Shown: one piece after another, positions 41,636 to 54,136 of the stretch
Layout of the letters: every line of letters begins with the position of its first letter
How positions within the stretch are numbered: the first letter of the stretch is position 1
Assembly: GCF_019649055.1 (NCBI RefSeq)
Contig: NW_026570237.1
Location: 558,001-622,000, forward strand
Direction of reading: 5' to 3'
Origin: Paramacrobiotus metropolitanus
Lineage: Eukaryota; Tardigrada; Eutardigrada; Parachela; Macrobiotidae
Length of the DNA: 64,000 nt
The notes under the pieces: model-generated
The model's database searches: none
Seen by the model: only the letters and a program-made list of their open reading frames with translations
What the model was told of the DNA's origin: nothing
Program-made: the position numbers and the translations under genes

Positions 41636-41882
41636 GGTCTCCGCTCAGTCTCGGCTTAAGGCGCAGTTAGCCAGTCAGAGAAGGATGCTATTCTAGCGGT
41701 CCTGTCTCGGTCCCTGTCTCGGTTTAAGAGGCGAAGTCAGATAGACTGCTATTCTAGCGGCCCTGTCTCGGTCTCAGTCTCTGCTAAGAGGCGAAGTCAG
41801 AGAAGGATGCTATTCTAGCGGTCCTGTCTCGGTCTCTGTCTCGGCTTAAGAGGCGGAGCCAGCCAATCAGAGAAGGGGCGTG
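41636..41882. repeat. 61-bp minisatellite
   Basis: gctattctagcgg recurs at 41687, 41748 and 41809 within units containing ctgtctcggtc and aagaggcgaagtcagag; roughly 3-4 copies. Confidence 0.85.
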
Positions 41883-41939
41883 TCTGACCAATCAGAGAAT
41901 GATGCCAGGGTTGGTGACTTACTACTTACACCTGACGCG

Positions 41940-44720
41940 TAGCCGGCTTGGAGACGAATCGGACGCCAGCCCGGCGCCGCGGTTCCTTGGTTCGGTGGAT
42001 TAAACGACACAGAACCCCGGGCTACCGGTGGGCTAGACAGACAAACCTACCGAAGCCGGACGGACAGTCGAAACAGACCGGAACAGAAAAGGAGGCTTCG
42101 AGATCAAACGCCGCAGCCGTACGATGATATCCTGAGCGACGGATTTAACCGGCGGAAGGAACAGCCTGACACGAGGAACCTGATCGATGAGTTGGACGAT
42201 TGCTGCACATTCTACAGGATGAACTTTCGATATAAGCCCGGCACGGCGCCTCCCTGATTTTTCCGGAGGTTTGCTGTCAAACCCCGTCGGTCGCTTCAAT
42301 ACCGCGATTTTTCTTCCGTCCATTACCTCGGCGCCGTATTTCTGGCGTCTCACCGAATCAGGATAAATTTATGTCGGCGGCAAGGATCACCCTCTATGTC
42401 GGTCGTCGTAGTTGTGGCCGCCGTTGTCTGGCTGTCACTTTCCGACGGGTTTTGCTGACGTCGGTCCTAGGTCCGATGTCGTGTTCGCGCCAGCGTGGAC
42501 TGCCGCACCGTCCGTTCTGGTCGGCAGGGTTCATGCTCGGCGGGTAACCGCGGCTGGCAATTGTTCTTCCTACTGCTGGCGAATGTGCCGGGCGAGGCTA
42601 CGCTCCGACTTAGACGGCTTCCTGTCCAAGCTGCACTAAGTCCGTGTGCAATACGGCCTGCTGATACATCCAGCCGACCGGTTGTCCAGATTTTATCATC
42701 CAGTTCTGGATCATGCCGGACAGCTGTCCCGGCGAGAATGGCCAGGACGCGAGGTGCTCTGGTCGACGGGATAACCAGGCCGATGCCGACCGAGACCAAC
42801 GACACGACCGGAAAGACAAACCAAGGGGCCGGGCCGATGTTGATTGGAGTCGACACAACGTTAGCAAATCGAATTATCCCGGGCGTTCGCTGATATCGGC
42901 CAGCCGGATGACGGACCTTCCGTCAAGTTCGACGGCGATATGCGAAAACAGGACGGATGGGTATACCAGCTTTGCCGCCTACACAAAAGATCCGGGTTAG
43001 TCGGTAGCGCAGAAATCGTTCAGCTCACGGTCGCACGTGAGCTTGGCTCCTACCGGACATGTGGCGGACTAGTTCTAAGAACCTGTGGCACAAGAACCGA
43101 AGGATGGTTGGCCGTTGGATGTCTGAATTGATAAGTTTTCGGCTCGATTCGCCGACCGGGAGGATGGTGTTTGCGGTAAACTCGACACCTTTCGGCCCTG
43201 CGTCTGCATACCCGACACAGTACGGACAGCCTTAACTGAGCCCGCCGGGGACAGAGAGGTATGATAGAGGCGCTGGAAGAAACGGCGGGAACTGCGGCGG
43301 AAGCCCGAATATGGAGGGAAATTCAACCAGCCGCGAAATGGGGCCGCGGGAGTTTTGACGGAGGTTAGCTCGGCCAGGGCTTAACTGACCTAGGGGGATA
43401 GAATATAGCCGGCCAGAACTTCAAAAATTCAGTGGGCACGAATCGTCCTGGCGCGGCACGAAGCTGGAGGACGGAGATGACCGACGGGTACAACGAGCAT
43501 GGAACGGAACGTGCAAAGAAGGACGCAAACCTGAGCGATCACCTGTGACTGCTGCATGCCGGGGGACCATGCGACGGCAATGTGTGGATTCGCGGCCAGC
43601 AACGGCTGGAGCCAGAACCCGTAGCAACGCTGGTACCAGGATTGGCGCCGTCGCTAGAACGCCGGATTACTCGTCAACTGGCAACGGGTTCTTAACTGCC
43701 AGGGCAGCCGGCGGCAGAGTGCGCCAAGGACGGAAGCCGCTCTGGGCGGCAACTGAAATAGCCGTGGTGGTTGCTTTGGGGATCCTGGCGGAAACAATCA
43801 GATAATGCCGCCTATGCGCTAGCTACTGCCGTCTTTGACTCAGCATTCGCCGCGATTAGTGCAGCCGGGACGCACGGGTGCCCCTGTTTATTAACAGCAG
43901 TAGCAGCCGATACTGAAGCCTGGGAAATCCAGCGCTCATGTATACCGGACGGTGCGGTAGCGGCGCCGGCATTCCAGCCAGCCCAGATGGCATATCTGCA
44001 GCAGCCGGATTACCAGCAGCCGCTGATGTACCAATCCGGACCAATATGTGCTCCGGTGGAGCAAGGACAGTTGAGCGGCCAGATGGCGTATATCTAGGTG
44101 CTCAGACGGACGTTCGGCAGCCGGGGCATGGTCACAAAATACCTGATCGTCCAGTAACTGCAGGTGGCTTACTCGACCGGCGACCTCTACAAAACCGCCG
44201 GACATAGATGGAGGAGCGGGATGGATAAAGACGACGCCGGGCGGCATGTTTGCGCTTGTGCAGCGATTCTTAGCGCCGGGTGGCCGGGGTGCCCTTGTGC
44301 AGCTTAAATAAGTGCCGGTTGATAAGTTCATCTCCGTGCAGCGGGTAACAGCCCCAAGTGACAGGATGGCGACCGAGTGGCTTGACCAGACGAAATATGG
44401 ATTTCCTCTAAATCGAATGATGGATTCGACGAAAGTCAGCGGAACGAGACAACAAACCACCAGGCAGGCTATGCAAAAGTTCGGAGACAATATGAAAAGC
44501 GAGCTCCTTGGGGCAACTTTACCAGCCCGCCGGGATGGAGGGATTGACTTCGCGGTAAGCTGCCGACATGAGATGCCGTAGTGACGAGTGACTCAACTCC
44601 ATCGGAACCAACCGCTGGTACGGTCGGTATACGGCGCAAGTCGTAATGGGCCCAACTCGTTTCGAACGACCAGCATCGACTGCTGCAAAGGTCGCGTTGG
44701 ATAGCATGGGCGCGTTTATT
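41940..44720. other. GC-rich block without recognised genes
   Basis: Base composition jumps to GC- and CpG-rich. Long ORFs occur on both strands as expected in such DNA, none with a recognisable domain. A plus-strand frame at 43771-44097 encodes a Gln/Pro/Tyr-rich end (QMAYLQQPDYQQPLMYQSG) that could be a real low-complexity protein or a decayed transposon ORF. Confidence 0.3.
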
Positions 44721-45836
44721 GATGAATATCACCGATGTTTTCGTGGTTGTTTTGCCTATCGTTCTCGACGCAAACTGGAGTGCAAGATTTGAGATTTGTA
44801 CGCTGCTGAATTCTTATCTTTGGAATTATTTTCGCGTTGCGTGTCCTGATTTTGGAGCTTTTTCCGCTAAGAAATTTGTCTATCAAAAATTCGTGTCGTC
44901 AGGGTCGTCTACTGGGATCCTGGATTTCTGGAAGCTTTCTGTGATATTTATTACACTGACGATTTATTTCTTCTCGACTTTTGTTGCTTGACGTCATTCC
45001 GTATATTGTGTGTTGAGTGTTCCACCAGCGCGATTAAGGGGCGGCGTAATAAGTGTTGTGGAACGTTGCCTGGGGCCGCTGCCCAAAGGATGATGTTGCA
45101 GTCATCTGGTTCCTCTGGCGTTCCAGGAATCTATGTTTGCGGATTGCCTATTAAAACTAGTATTAAAATCCAATACGCTACAGAAGTGATATATTTGTTT
45201 GTCGTAAAAAATCTACCAGTATTTATTTTATTCTTGCAAAGTAAAGAATCACGCAATGCATACGGTGCATGTCTAAGTGGCGCTGATGCATGCACGGCAC
45301 AGTGTGGTGTACCAGCCGCCGCCAGTGCACGTGGGCTGACGGGCCCCTGTCAGCCGGCCCATGTACTGTGCTGCGTATGCTTTAGCGTATAGCCGTATAC
45401 CGCAATTGAAATCCGAATGCAAATTAAAATTTCAGATTTGAAATTCAAATTAATCAGTAAATTGTCAACGGGATTATCACCGTAGTTTTTATTCAGGTCA
45501 GTGCTATGCGCCCCGACAATCGGGGCGCACAGCCATTTCGTTTTATTTATTGGGTATTGTGACGTGTTTTGTTTGCTCTTTCTCATTTTGTATTTCATTG
45601 TGGCTGTGGTTCAGCATCCCTGGAAAACTCCTGTTCTCCACAATATGCGTTAGCTTATTCGACTCTTGGGAGGTTTCTTTTGTGATTTTTATCAACTAAT
45701 TTTCTATTTTAACACTAATTCTATTCTATTTTAACACTAATCGATATCCATTGAATCAGGACAGAATAATATGCGTCTGCAGTGAAATACCTGGTTATTT
45801 TTACGTACATCTAGTTTATTCATTTTTTCATTTGCA

Positions 45837-46084
45837 GGTTGATTAACCCATCTCCGGTATCGGCAGCGCTTTGTTCTGGCCTGAACAGAAGTGCCAACCT
45901 AGCCGCTTTGCCACTTATTTCCGCTGCGTCCATCTGGCTCTTCTGCGAACACTTTCGCCGTTGTCCACCGTCGGTCTGCCTGCTGAATCCACTGCCGTGT
46001 CAAGCATTTCAGTGCTTGGAGATACTTGGTATCAATCTTGCACTGACTTGACGCGACAATTTACTGGGAGCTTAAGCGCACTCT
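45837..46084 (+). CDS. candidate exon
   Basis: Begins after a good acceptor (cattttttcatttgcag) and is GC-richer than its AT-rich surroundings, open in two frames. The product is not recognised. Confidence 0.2.
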
Positions 46085-46660
46085 AGTTTTTGCTGCAAGG
46101 CTGTCAGGGTCGGGTGAACCCAGACAGGACAATTTGAGGGAAACATTCTTTCGCCTGTTGTATTTTAAAGAACCATTTAATACTAACGTTTCCGCAGTTA
46201 TTATTATTGTTTCTGCTGTTTTTGTTTTTTTGTAGTGTTATTTTAACGCATTAATCCGCGTCAAGATTTTACGGAATTTTTATTACAATCTGTAAATCAT
46301 AAAGTAGCTTAATACTGATGGGCAGAACTTACTAATATAAATCGGGAAAGCTGCGCGCACTACGCACAACCTTTATTTTTCAACTGTAGCTGCAGTATAT
46401 GTTGTTGGCAGGTTATCCAAGTTGTAAACGCTTTTATTTGCTTCTCTAAAGTTTTCTGCTGGTTTTATTCTAATTTTAGTAATTACGCATATGGTATAAT
46501 CCTTTGATTTCAGTGCTGAAGCGGGTCTGATTGTTAACAACTTTCGGGCTTAGATGAGGTATTTTTAAAGGAAGGTAAAAAAAAGCAATCTAAACTGTGG
46601 GCATTAGGCGTAAAAGTGGCAATAATTTATGTGTACCGTTCTAATATTTGCATTTCAGCC

Positions 46661-46889
46661 GTCTAACAGTGATATCGCACCGTTCCACTGTCCACACGGA
46701 TTCCTGCGCCAGCCATGTCCTTGCCACCGTCCGATATCGTTGGGCCGCTCTTCCAGTTGCGTCCGCGAAGAAATGGGCCCAATCGCGAGCGGGTTGGCGA
46801 TCGGCGAGCAGCACGGATCGTGTTCGCCACCGACTCGCTGGGGACACACCGGTGCACGCACCATCGACTTTAATAATTCGTATATGTAG
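46661..46889 (+). CDS. candidate exon
   Basis: Follows the acceptor tttgcatttcag, GC-rich, open in all three frames for parts of its length. May belong with 45837-46084. The product is not recognised. Confidence 0.2.
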
Positions 46890-47413
46890 TAAGTATTATA
46901 GTGATTATCCCCAAAATTCTGCCAGCCGAAAAAGTGCCAAAAAAATTCCATAGTCATTACATTTGGTAACAACAACGAAATTTACTTCCGGCTAAGAAGA
47001 ATTAGTAATGACACTTTATGCTAACCATAGTGTAACCTCACCTATTCTCTTACATGGTACACATAGGTACTCATGAATAAGTGAGCCAGTCGCAATTGTA
47101 TATACAGTACATATATATAAATACGCTTTATCGCACACAGTAGTACACTGAGCCACAGTATAACCAAAAATAAATGATAACCAGCTGGCAAGGTGTTAAA
47201 CAATACAAAAGTGACTAGCAAGGTCAGTTGGCACAGTTGAGGATAGAAAATACCACATAAGAGATTTTGCCAACTTCGTCATCTTTATGGAAATCTTCAG
47301 TGCATAAGCGCGTGATTTAATTCAACGCGTTTGGTAGACGAGAATCGAAATAGGACTGTAAACCTGAGCCGGTAATTTTGGAAAATGCCGCCTCCAGTAA
47401 AACTTGTATTGTT

Positions 47414-48045
47414 TCATTGTGGTTGGCCGATCCGCCTTCCCCAAACTGCTGCTGGGGTTATCTCAGTTGGCATTGTCTGATCAACGATTGGTGCATAACC
47501 GTCGAGTTCTTCCGTAACCAGATCTCCTTCTTGGACAGTTGGCTGCACTGCAGTCGAGGCGGCGCCACCATTTTGGTCGATTTCCATTGGTACCATCTCT
47601 TGACTCTGGGCACTGGGCAGTGGTTCCACGATAACGTGGACGAAGTCTGCCTTTGACACCACTTCGCTGTTACTGGCAACCGGAGACGCTATTAAAGTTA
47701 TTTGGATTTGTAGTATCCAAGTCTATTCCACCGCTTGGAAAATCCATCTCTTCCGGCGCGGCAACGGATGATGGCGTCGACTGATACATATCATTGCTGA
47801 ATCCGTCGTTAGCTAAAATCTCCATGATTTGTTTTGCAAGTTTTTTTTAGCTATTTTCCTGCGAAAAAGTTAGCTAATTGTAAAACAGCAGTAGACACAA
47901 TTTTAAGTTCTGACTTACCTATTCTTGTTCACGAAATCCATGAGCCGATCCGACAAAAGGTGTATCAAGTAGCTGCCACCCATGGAATTTAGGACAAGAT
48001 CAACCACCTTTTTCCTGTTATTCGTTATCTTTTGGACTTTTTATC
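47414..48045 (-). CDS. candidate exons of an unrecognised gene
   Basis: A minus-strand exon-like block at about 47922-48020 (KKVVDLVLNSMGGSYLIHLLSDRL) ends in a textbook donor (aatag|gtaagt). An intron to about 47862 ends ctttttcgcag. Two further frames, 47825 to about 47675 and about 47690 to 47414, are acidic and Ser/Pro/Glu-rich with plausible codon use but are shifted against each other. Either one multi-exon gene or several fragments; no domain recognised. Confidence 0.3.
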
Positions 48046-48749
48046 TGGCATGCGTCATTCAGTGTAGATGCTAGCCTTTTTAAGCAACAGGTCCATGTTC
48101 TGTTCGCTGTCAAACTGAAAAAAATAAACGAAAACTGGTTCAGCAGTTGTATTCGGCTATTCGGCCGCTGATGAGAACATTCGGCCGCAACAACTCCACG
48201 AAAACTTCCTCAGCGTAAGCCCATGCTGCTAGTTAACACGTTCAAATTCCATTCGTCGGTATATTGGCGACTTTTGTAATCGACAGTATACTTAAACGTC
48301 TCGTTTGCCTTGGCTAGAGGCAAACCGAGCGTTATGGCTAGTCCATCATGGAATCCATCTTCAAAGTGCATAAACTCCAAAGGGTGACAACGGAAGCGTG
48401 ATAAAGCCAGGTATGCCTTCTTTGCGGTGGCTCTGTGCTTTGTGTACTAAAGGTCAGGCTGATCACGAACAAATGGGCAACCACTGAAGAGATGAAAGAA
48501 AGGCGGGATAATTCGACAACGGGCCACCACCGGGATTATAACACCACTAGGTAAACACCACTGGGATTATGCAAATAATGCCGTGAGAACGTGTGAACAT
48601 GCATACCGTTTATCGCTATGTTCAGAAAGGTGTTGTTAACTGGGAGCACATGCGTGGTATTTGTGACCTTTTCAACCAAATTATCTTTGGTGGTCTTAAC
48701 GAAATAACGGCTTCTGTTACTGAGCCATATCATTCGCACTGCCATATTG

Positions 48750-49458
48750 CTATTTTACATACGATAATCGACGACCTTGCTTGCCAGCTCTAAGAAAAAG
48801 TGAAACGATGCTGCAGACGACATTTTTCAATAAATGCAGCGCTACAGCCGTCCACTTGCATCTACTTCCGACAAGCGCAAAATGGCCATGTAGTTCATGA
48901 TACTGTTCTTCATTCAGGTTTTTCAGCCAAGTGCTTCGCACTTCGAGACTAAATAATTTAAGGTCGTAGAAATCGTAGAGATACGGGTTTAGTTCCGAGT
49001 ACGTTTTCATTCTCCGATTTTGCTTGGAACGGAAGTTCATTGATCATCCAGGGAGCCAAACGGATAAGTGCATGAAATTTCAAGTACAAATTTATTTGGA
49101 TTTATACCAAAACAAGCTACTTTAGTCACAATGTATTAAGAAAAATTGGTCTGATGTGTGACGATATCCATTCAACAAACTCGTTTTTCATAAAAGCCGC
49201 CAGGAAAAAAAGCTGAATTTGGTAGAAAATAGAATGAACTAGGAAACCCTTAGAACGCAGTATTTCTTGTAGGTCGATATCATCATCGAACTCCAACAAG
49301 CAAGATGTTACGTCACGGTGTAACTTAGAACGTAGTAAGGCGTTTGTCAGTAAGGCGTATATTGCACTCATGCTAAATGATAACTGCCCGAATCCGGCTG
49401 GTAAGGCAAATGATGCTGGTCCTAGATACACCTGGGCTGGTCTCTCAGACTCCTGCAA
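48750..49458 (-). CDS. candidate exons, unrecognised protein
   Basis: Two good-looking minus-strand frames: 49126-49458 (basic RRVKERKEKLQESER just upstream in frame, then an amphipathic helical region) and 48750-49040 (SELNPYLYDFYDLKLFSLEVRS). They could be consecutive exons. Family unknown. Confidence 0.3.
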
Positions 49459-49738
49459 TTTTTCTTTCCGTTCTTTGACTCGGCGATTATAACAAAATAA
49501 TCGAAAGTAGATCCATTACTCATTCAGTATTACATTTATTAATTTACAGATTTATTACACCATTGGGTACCTACTGAAACCGTATGTTACTTGCCGCCCT
49601 GTAAACTGCACACGGTGTTTCAGCCCCAGCTGCAAGAAGTATCTTATACAGCCCTTTTTCTTCGAATTTTCGAAAAGCGATTCGCTTGATGCTGTGCTTT
49701 CGTTTCACAAATATGTGATCGTTTCCGGTATCTTAAAT

Positions 49739-50011
49739 TCAACTATGATTGTTGTGATGAGACCTCGGATCTGCTGCAGCATTCAAACCTTTTGAATTCA
49801 ACGTATCCCGGAAGGCAGATTTTTTTAATGCGGAGAGACAATAGGTAACGCAACCTAACGCCACCCAGATAAATGATATGACGAACATAAGAAGTAAATT
49901 CTGACTTTCGGTCACAGTGGAATAGTCCTCAATCCTCATAATAGTTGTGTGAATATCACATACCGCCAGGATAACCAGGATGGCCAGGATACCGTGACAA
50001 CCACGATCCAA
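49739..50011 (-). CDS. hypothetical membrane protein fragment
   Basis: 90 codons with two hydrophobic segments long enough to span a membrane (GILAILVILAVCD; LLLMFVISFIWVALGCVTY) and a polar C-terminal tail. Possibly the N-terminal exon of the 48750-49458 candidate. No family recognised. Confidence 0.25.
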   Translation of the reverse strand: MDRGCHGILAILVILAVCDIHTTIMRIEDYSTVTESQNLLLMFVISFIWVALGCVTYCLSALKKSAFRDTLNSKGLNAAADPRSHHNNHS

Positions 50012-50799
50012 GCAACCGTAATATTAATAATATTCAGCATTATGCGTGCGATATTGCAGTGTGCCCTTCACCGCAGTTCCAACTCCGCGACAAGCATGTG
50101 AATGAACAGCCTTAAGCCTTTCATGCCAAAGGCCGTGTGCTGACATGGATGTTTACGAGCGCTTTCCGCTCACTTTAGCCTAAAGCACTTTTGCGCGCCA
50201 TGTGATCACAGCACGCGCTATATAAGGCTCCACAAATGAAGGCATACGGTAGATATGATAAACGATCAAAGTACCATTTCCCACAGTTGCCTATAAAGCG
50301 ATAACCTTTAGAAGTTTAGAAATGTATCTTGAGGTAGTACGGGACCGCCGCCTTATTCACCGCCAACGCAAACAGGACTCAGTGCACCCGGGACGCTTTC
50401 GTGCAGATATGTTATGACGAACGGAAGCTGCCTCAGAAGCAAGCATTGATTGGGTTTTTACGATGGTGTACTACAAATAGTGCAGTTATCCTTTATATGA
50501 TTTACAGCGGAACTGTTTTTATCTTGGCAGGATCGTATTGTTTTAGCAGTTTACGAAGTGATGTACTGTTAACCGCAAGCAATCCAAGCGGGTTATTCTA
50601 ACTGACGACGACCTGACAAAACTCCAATTTACCCATGATGAGTTTTACAGCGATCCCGCGTTTCTAAAGTTTCAACAAACGGTTTCAACTTGAAACTTCA
50701 GAAACGAAGTCTTTTTCAGGAAAACGTACCAGCGCCAGTGGAGCTTCGAGGCTCGGCCGGCTTTCCCGCTCCCTGCAACAGGTCAGTGTTCGAACGATC

Positions 50800-51230
50800 A
50801 TCCCGGACATAAACGGAGTTTTGATTTGTTTCAGTCCGTGCAAACGCCTCGGCTTGGATATCTTTGAGCCGCTCCATCAAATCGTTTTCAGCGGGCTGTG
50901 GTCCGTCCGCTGTACCAAATCGAATGACAGTGTCGGTTGCCGACCCAAAACCATTTCGACCGGAGACGTTCCAATGGATTCGTGCTTCGCGGAATTTGTG
51001 GCAAAGGTGGCATACTGCAGCATCATGTCCCGCGTTTTTTGCTCCGCATCGACAGACTTTACCTACATATGGGCTGAAGTTCGATTGTATCGTTCGGCGG
51101 CATCGTTACACTGCGGGTAATAAATGCTTGTGTTACCCGCTTTACATTCAGTAGGTCATGCAGTTCCTTCACCAATTCATTAACGAAAGGGTGCCCTAGT
51201 CTGACAAGACCTTATGGGGCAACGAGAATC
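50800..51230 (-). pseudogene. Gypsy-type integrase core remnant
   Basis: Minus strand shows, with stops and frameshifts, FVNELVKELHDLLNVKRVTQAF (region around the second Asp), then RDMMLQYATFATNSAKHESIG and SPVEMVLGRQPTLSF, the typical C-terminal part of the integrase core. Inactive. Confidence 0.55.
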
Positions 51231-52112
51231 AGAGGAATGCATCGAAGACCATGAACCTGCAAACCGTTTTGGCATACTGCAGTGTGTATACATTTCTAAG
51301 TAGGTTATTCATTCCCGCAAGCCGCCAACATAACGTGAAGATAAAGTTATTCTTGTTGCGTGGGCACGTAATGGTACAGGCAAGGAAAGGGGGGCGAAAG
51401 GATACAGGCGGGGCGGATACGGGGCGAAAGGATACAGACGTGAGCTGTCCCGAAATAATTATCGAGGTCAAGAAAGTGCCTGTAAATCTTCTCAGGCAGT
51501 CTAACTGGATACAGTGAAACCTCCAAGATACGTACACCTCCGTTCAAAAAATTTCGTGGGTAACTCAGAGGTGTACGTAACACAGAACCGCCACCCCCAA
51601 GCCCCCCTGGGGGGGGACTAAAAAATTAGGGCACTGCCCCACTGCGGAGTGCTCAGTATACTGCATGCAACTGCACTGTCACTGCGTACATTTCTGAAAT
51701 GAATATGCTGCGTTATTTCACACAACTTTTAACTTTTTACAGCATATAAGCAGGCAGAAAAGTTTCTCCCACACATTTCGAACAGAAAACGTCGTCCGAA
51801 TCAGTTTAGAACAAAAGACAACCTACAATTTTGAGCTAGCTTCTTTGTTTTTTTACGATTTTCCCATCGGATATTTTAAAAAATCGAACTCTGACTCGCC
51901 AGTGTACGTATGTTCGAGGTTATTGCGTACAGTTTAAGGCGGCACACATAAATTACGTCATGCAAGTTGGGGGAGGGGGGAGGTCCTGAAAGCGTTACTG
52001 TTGTTACAAAAGGGGAGGAGGGTATTAAAAATTTTGTTACGCTTCTGACGTCATCATGCTATATCTATGGAGGGGTTCTAAATTTGTTACGTAGCGCTCA
52101 GGGAAGGGGACC
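51231..52112. other. no supported gene
   Basis: Contains a small G-rich repeat (gggcgaaaggatacag twice near 51391-51440) and a C7/G7 palindrome near 51600. No ORF supported. Confidence 0.3.
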
Positions 52113-52115
52113 TAA

Positions 52116-52340
52116 CAAGCTAAATATTTCCATTGAGTTATTCGCCCAAATACCAGACGCATATCGTTTTGTAGAGAAAAATCAGCTTTGTTCAGTAGTA
52201 TTTTTTATAGCGGGGTGGTTTTCATAGTTATCGTTTAAAATTCATGTAAAGTTAGTATTGCAAAACGTCCAGTGACGTGTCTATGCGCACTTCAAAGATG
52301 CCGCCCATCACGCATCCGAGATACCGATCTTTTGCAGCGC
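52116..52340 (+). repeat. left terminal inverted repeat
   Basis: Matches 53912-54136 inverted with few mismatches, including the conserved cgtttttgcaat/ccagtgacgtgtctatgcgc region. Confidence 0.85.
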
Positions 52341-52605
52341 AGTGAGCACTGGCCTGCCAGTGCGACATCTACGTTAACGGAAAAGAATTTTTTTATTTGT
52401 TCTAGTTTTGAGTTCACAAAGAGCGTCAATGGATTGTTAATATTTTTACGTGCATTTAGCGTTCAAAATCTTCAAAGTTATAATTTGCTGGTTGTGTGTG
52501 CTCTGCTGTAGTCACAATCAATAGAAGAAACCGTTTTGATTTGGTTTGATTTTGCTTATTATTTGATTCTGAACGGTGAGATACGTTGCGAGTCTCGTGA
52601 CTACT

Positions 52606-53691
52606 ATGGCTGATGCAGCCACTGGCAAAACTGAGGAAATACAGCCACCAGCCTTTCAGATTGAGTCGTTCTTCGAGGTATTCCCTGATGGCACCTCAGC
52701 GAACCAATGGTCCTTTGCCAAGCTAATTCCTCTGCTGCGAAAGCTTATACCAGCCATATACTTCGATCTGAATGACGTTCAGGAAAACCCTAATCCGTGT
52801 CTAACGCCAGCAAAAAATCTCATCGAAGACCATGTCCCACCGATGATAACCCAGCTTATCCAAGAACGGGTTCCCCTGCTGGTGACTGAAATTACTCAGG
52901 AAAACCAACGACTCAAATCGCAGCTATGTTCAGTGGAAGCCCAGCTAGCTGAAAGCCAGAAGAAATATGATGAACTTGCTGCGGTCGTGCGAGCCCTGAG
53001 TGACGACGTAAGTGCCATGAAAGATAATCAAGCAGCATCCTCCTCGGACACCGTCGGAATTGGTCGATTAGCGCTTCAACCCAATGGGTTTCGATCGGCC
53101 ACGATGACACCCGCCAAGGAGCATGTTTGTGAGAGTTTCGACGAAAGTTTCCCTCCACTCGACAATCAACAAACCCACTTGTTAACCCCGGAGATTAAAG
53201 TCGTCCCCCCGTGTTTCGATAGCCCCCCTTCAAATTCGTCGGACACGCGGAACTCCTGGGCGACAGTGGCCAAAAAGAAGAAATTGGTTCGCGGTACACG
53301 TGCTGTGCAGACTACAAACAGGGAAGACCCCGTGATGTCAACACTGCAGCTGAAACGCGTCACGAAACCTGACAGAGAGAAGGAGAAGAAAGATTTCTGT
53401 CTACATGGCATCCCCCCTCTGGATCAGACCAAACATTTGTCACTTGAAGATTACGGCAAAGATCTCAAAAGTGTTATTGAATCAAACGGGATCTCAGTCA
53501 GATTTGTGTCTATTTATTCTGCTAAAAAGGCCGCAAGAACAGCTTGTTTGCGCGTGTTGGTTCATTTGCTCATGAGTCAGACAAAATGTTTGCTCCTGAA
53601 AACTGGCCTCCTAACATCGGCGTGCGTGAGTGGTTGTTTGCCCCCAAGGAGGGCCAGCAGTGTCAGTCTGTTTTTACTGTTTAAATTTTGA
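52606..53691 (+). CDS. LINE ORF1-like nucleic-acid-binding protein, 3' frameshift
   Basis: ATG at 52606 chosen over an upstream GTG. The N-terminal part is followed by a heptad-rich coiled coil (about residues 105-150), a Ser/Pro linker, SWATVAKKKK, and a C-terminal domain like the RRM/ORF1 domain of CR1/Jockey-type LINEs (KDFCLHGIPP, then ARTACLRVLV). From about 53560 the match continues in another frame (EWLFAPKEGQQ) to a stop near 53682, so a one-base indel disrupts the end. ORF1 proteins are RNA-binding chaperones. No ORF2 follows. It lies wholly between the inverted repeats. Confidence 0.6.
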   Translation: MADAATGKTEEIQPPAFQIESFFEVFPDGTSANQWSFAKLIPLLRKLIPAIYFDLNDVQENPNPCLTPAKNLIEDHVPPMITQLIQERVPLLVTEITQENQRLKSQLCSVEAQLAESQKKYDELAAVVRALSDDVSAMKDNQAASSSDTVGIGRLALQPNGFRSATMTPAKEHVCESFDESFPPLDNQQTHLLTPEIKVVPPCFDSPPSNSSDTRNSWATVAKKKKLVRGTRAVQTTNREDPVMSTLQLKRVTKPDREKEKKDFCLHGIPPLDQTKHLSLEDYGKDLKSVIESNGISVRFVSIYSAKKAARTACLRVLVHLLMSQTKCLLLKTGLLTSACVSGCLPPRRASSVSLFLLFKF

Positions 53692-53750
53692 ATCATTTTA
53701 AGTAGTTTTACCTGCGCAAGCTCATTGTTACCTGAATTGGCCATTGCCGA

Positions 53751-53760
53751 ATAAATAATA
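53751..53760 (+). terminator. polyadenylation signal
   Basis: AATAAATAATAAA-type signal about 60 bp after the ORF stop, inside the element. Confidence 0.5.
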
Positions 53761-53911
53761 AATTTGCTGGTTTGTAGAACCAGAAACGAAAATTACACCG
53801 AGTTGAGATGTTCAGTGCTCAGTACATACAGCGTACCATATACCAGCTCCCACTGAATCCGGATATGATCTGCCGAGCTGATAACCACGCGATGCAGCAT
53901 ATCCGCGATCA

Positions 53912-54136
53912 GCGCGGCAGAAGATCGGTATCTCGAATGCGCGATGGGCGGCATCTTTGAAGTGCGCATAGACACGTCACTGGACGTTTTGCAATACTAA
54001 CTTCACATGTATTTTAAACGATAACTATGAAAACCACCCCGCTATAAAAAATATTACTGAGCAGAGCTGTTTTTTCTCTACAAAACGATATGCGTCTGGT
54101 ATCTGGGGGAATAACTCAATGGAAATATTTAGCTTG
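53912..54136 (-). repeat. right terminal inverted repeat
   Basis: Inverted copy of 52116-52340, the same length. Confidence 0.85.

Larger units (their letters stand above)
52116..54136 (+). mobile_element. 2,021-bp element with 225-bp terminal inverted repeats and one ORF
   Basis: The ends CAAGCTAAATATTTCC...GGAAATATTTAGCTTG are inverted over 52116-52340 and 53912-54136, with TAA on both sides (52113-52115, 54137-54139) as a probable 3-bp target-site duplication. That size is used by PIF/Harbinger elements, but no transposase is present. It encloses a complete-looking transcription unit: 5' UTR, ORF at 52606, polyadenylation signal near 53751. Non-autonomous in the DNA-transposon sense. Confidence 0.7.

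Noticed and set aside
43936-44490. 184-codon minus-strand ORF in the GC-rich block
   Set aside because: Long frames on both strands are expected in GC-rich DNA; no domain and no splice context.
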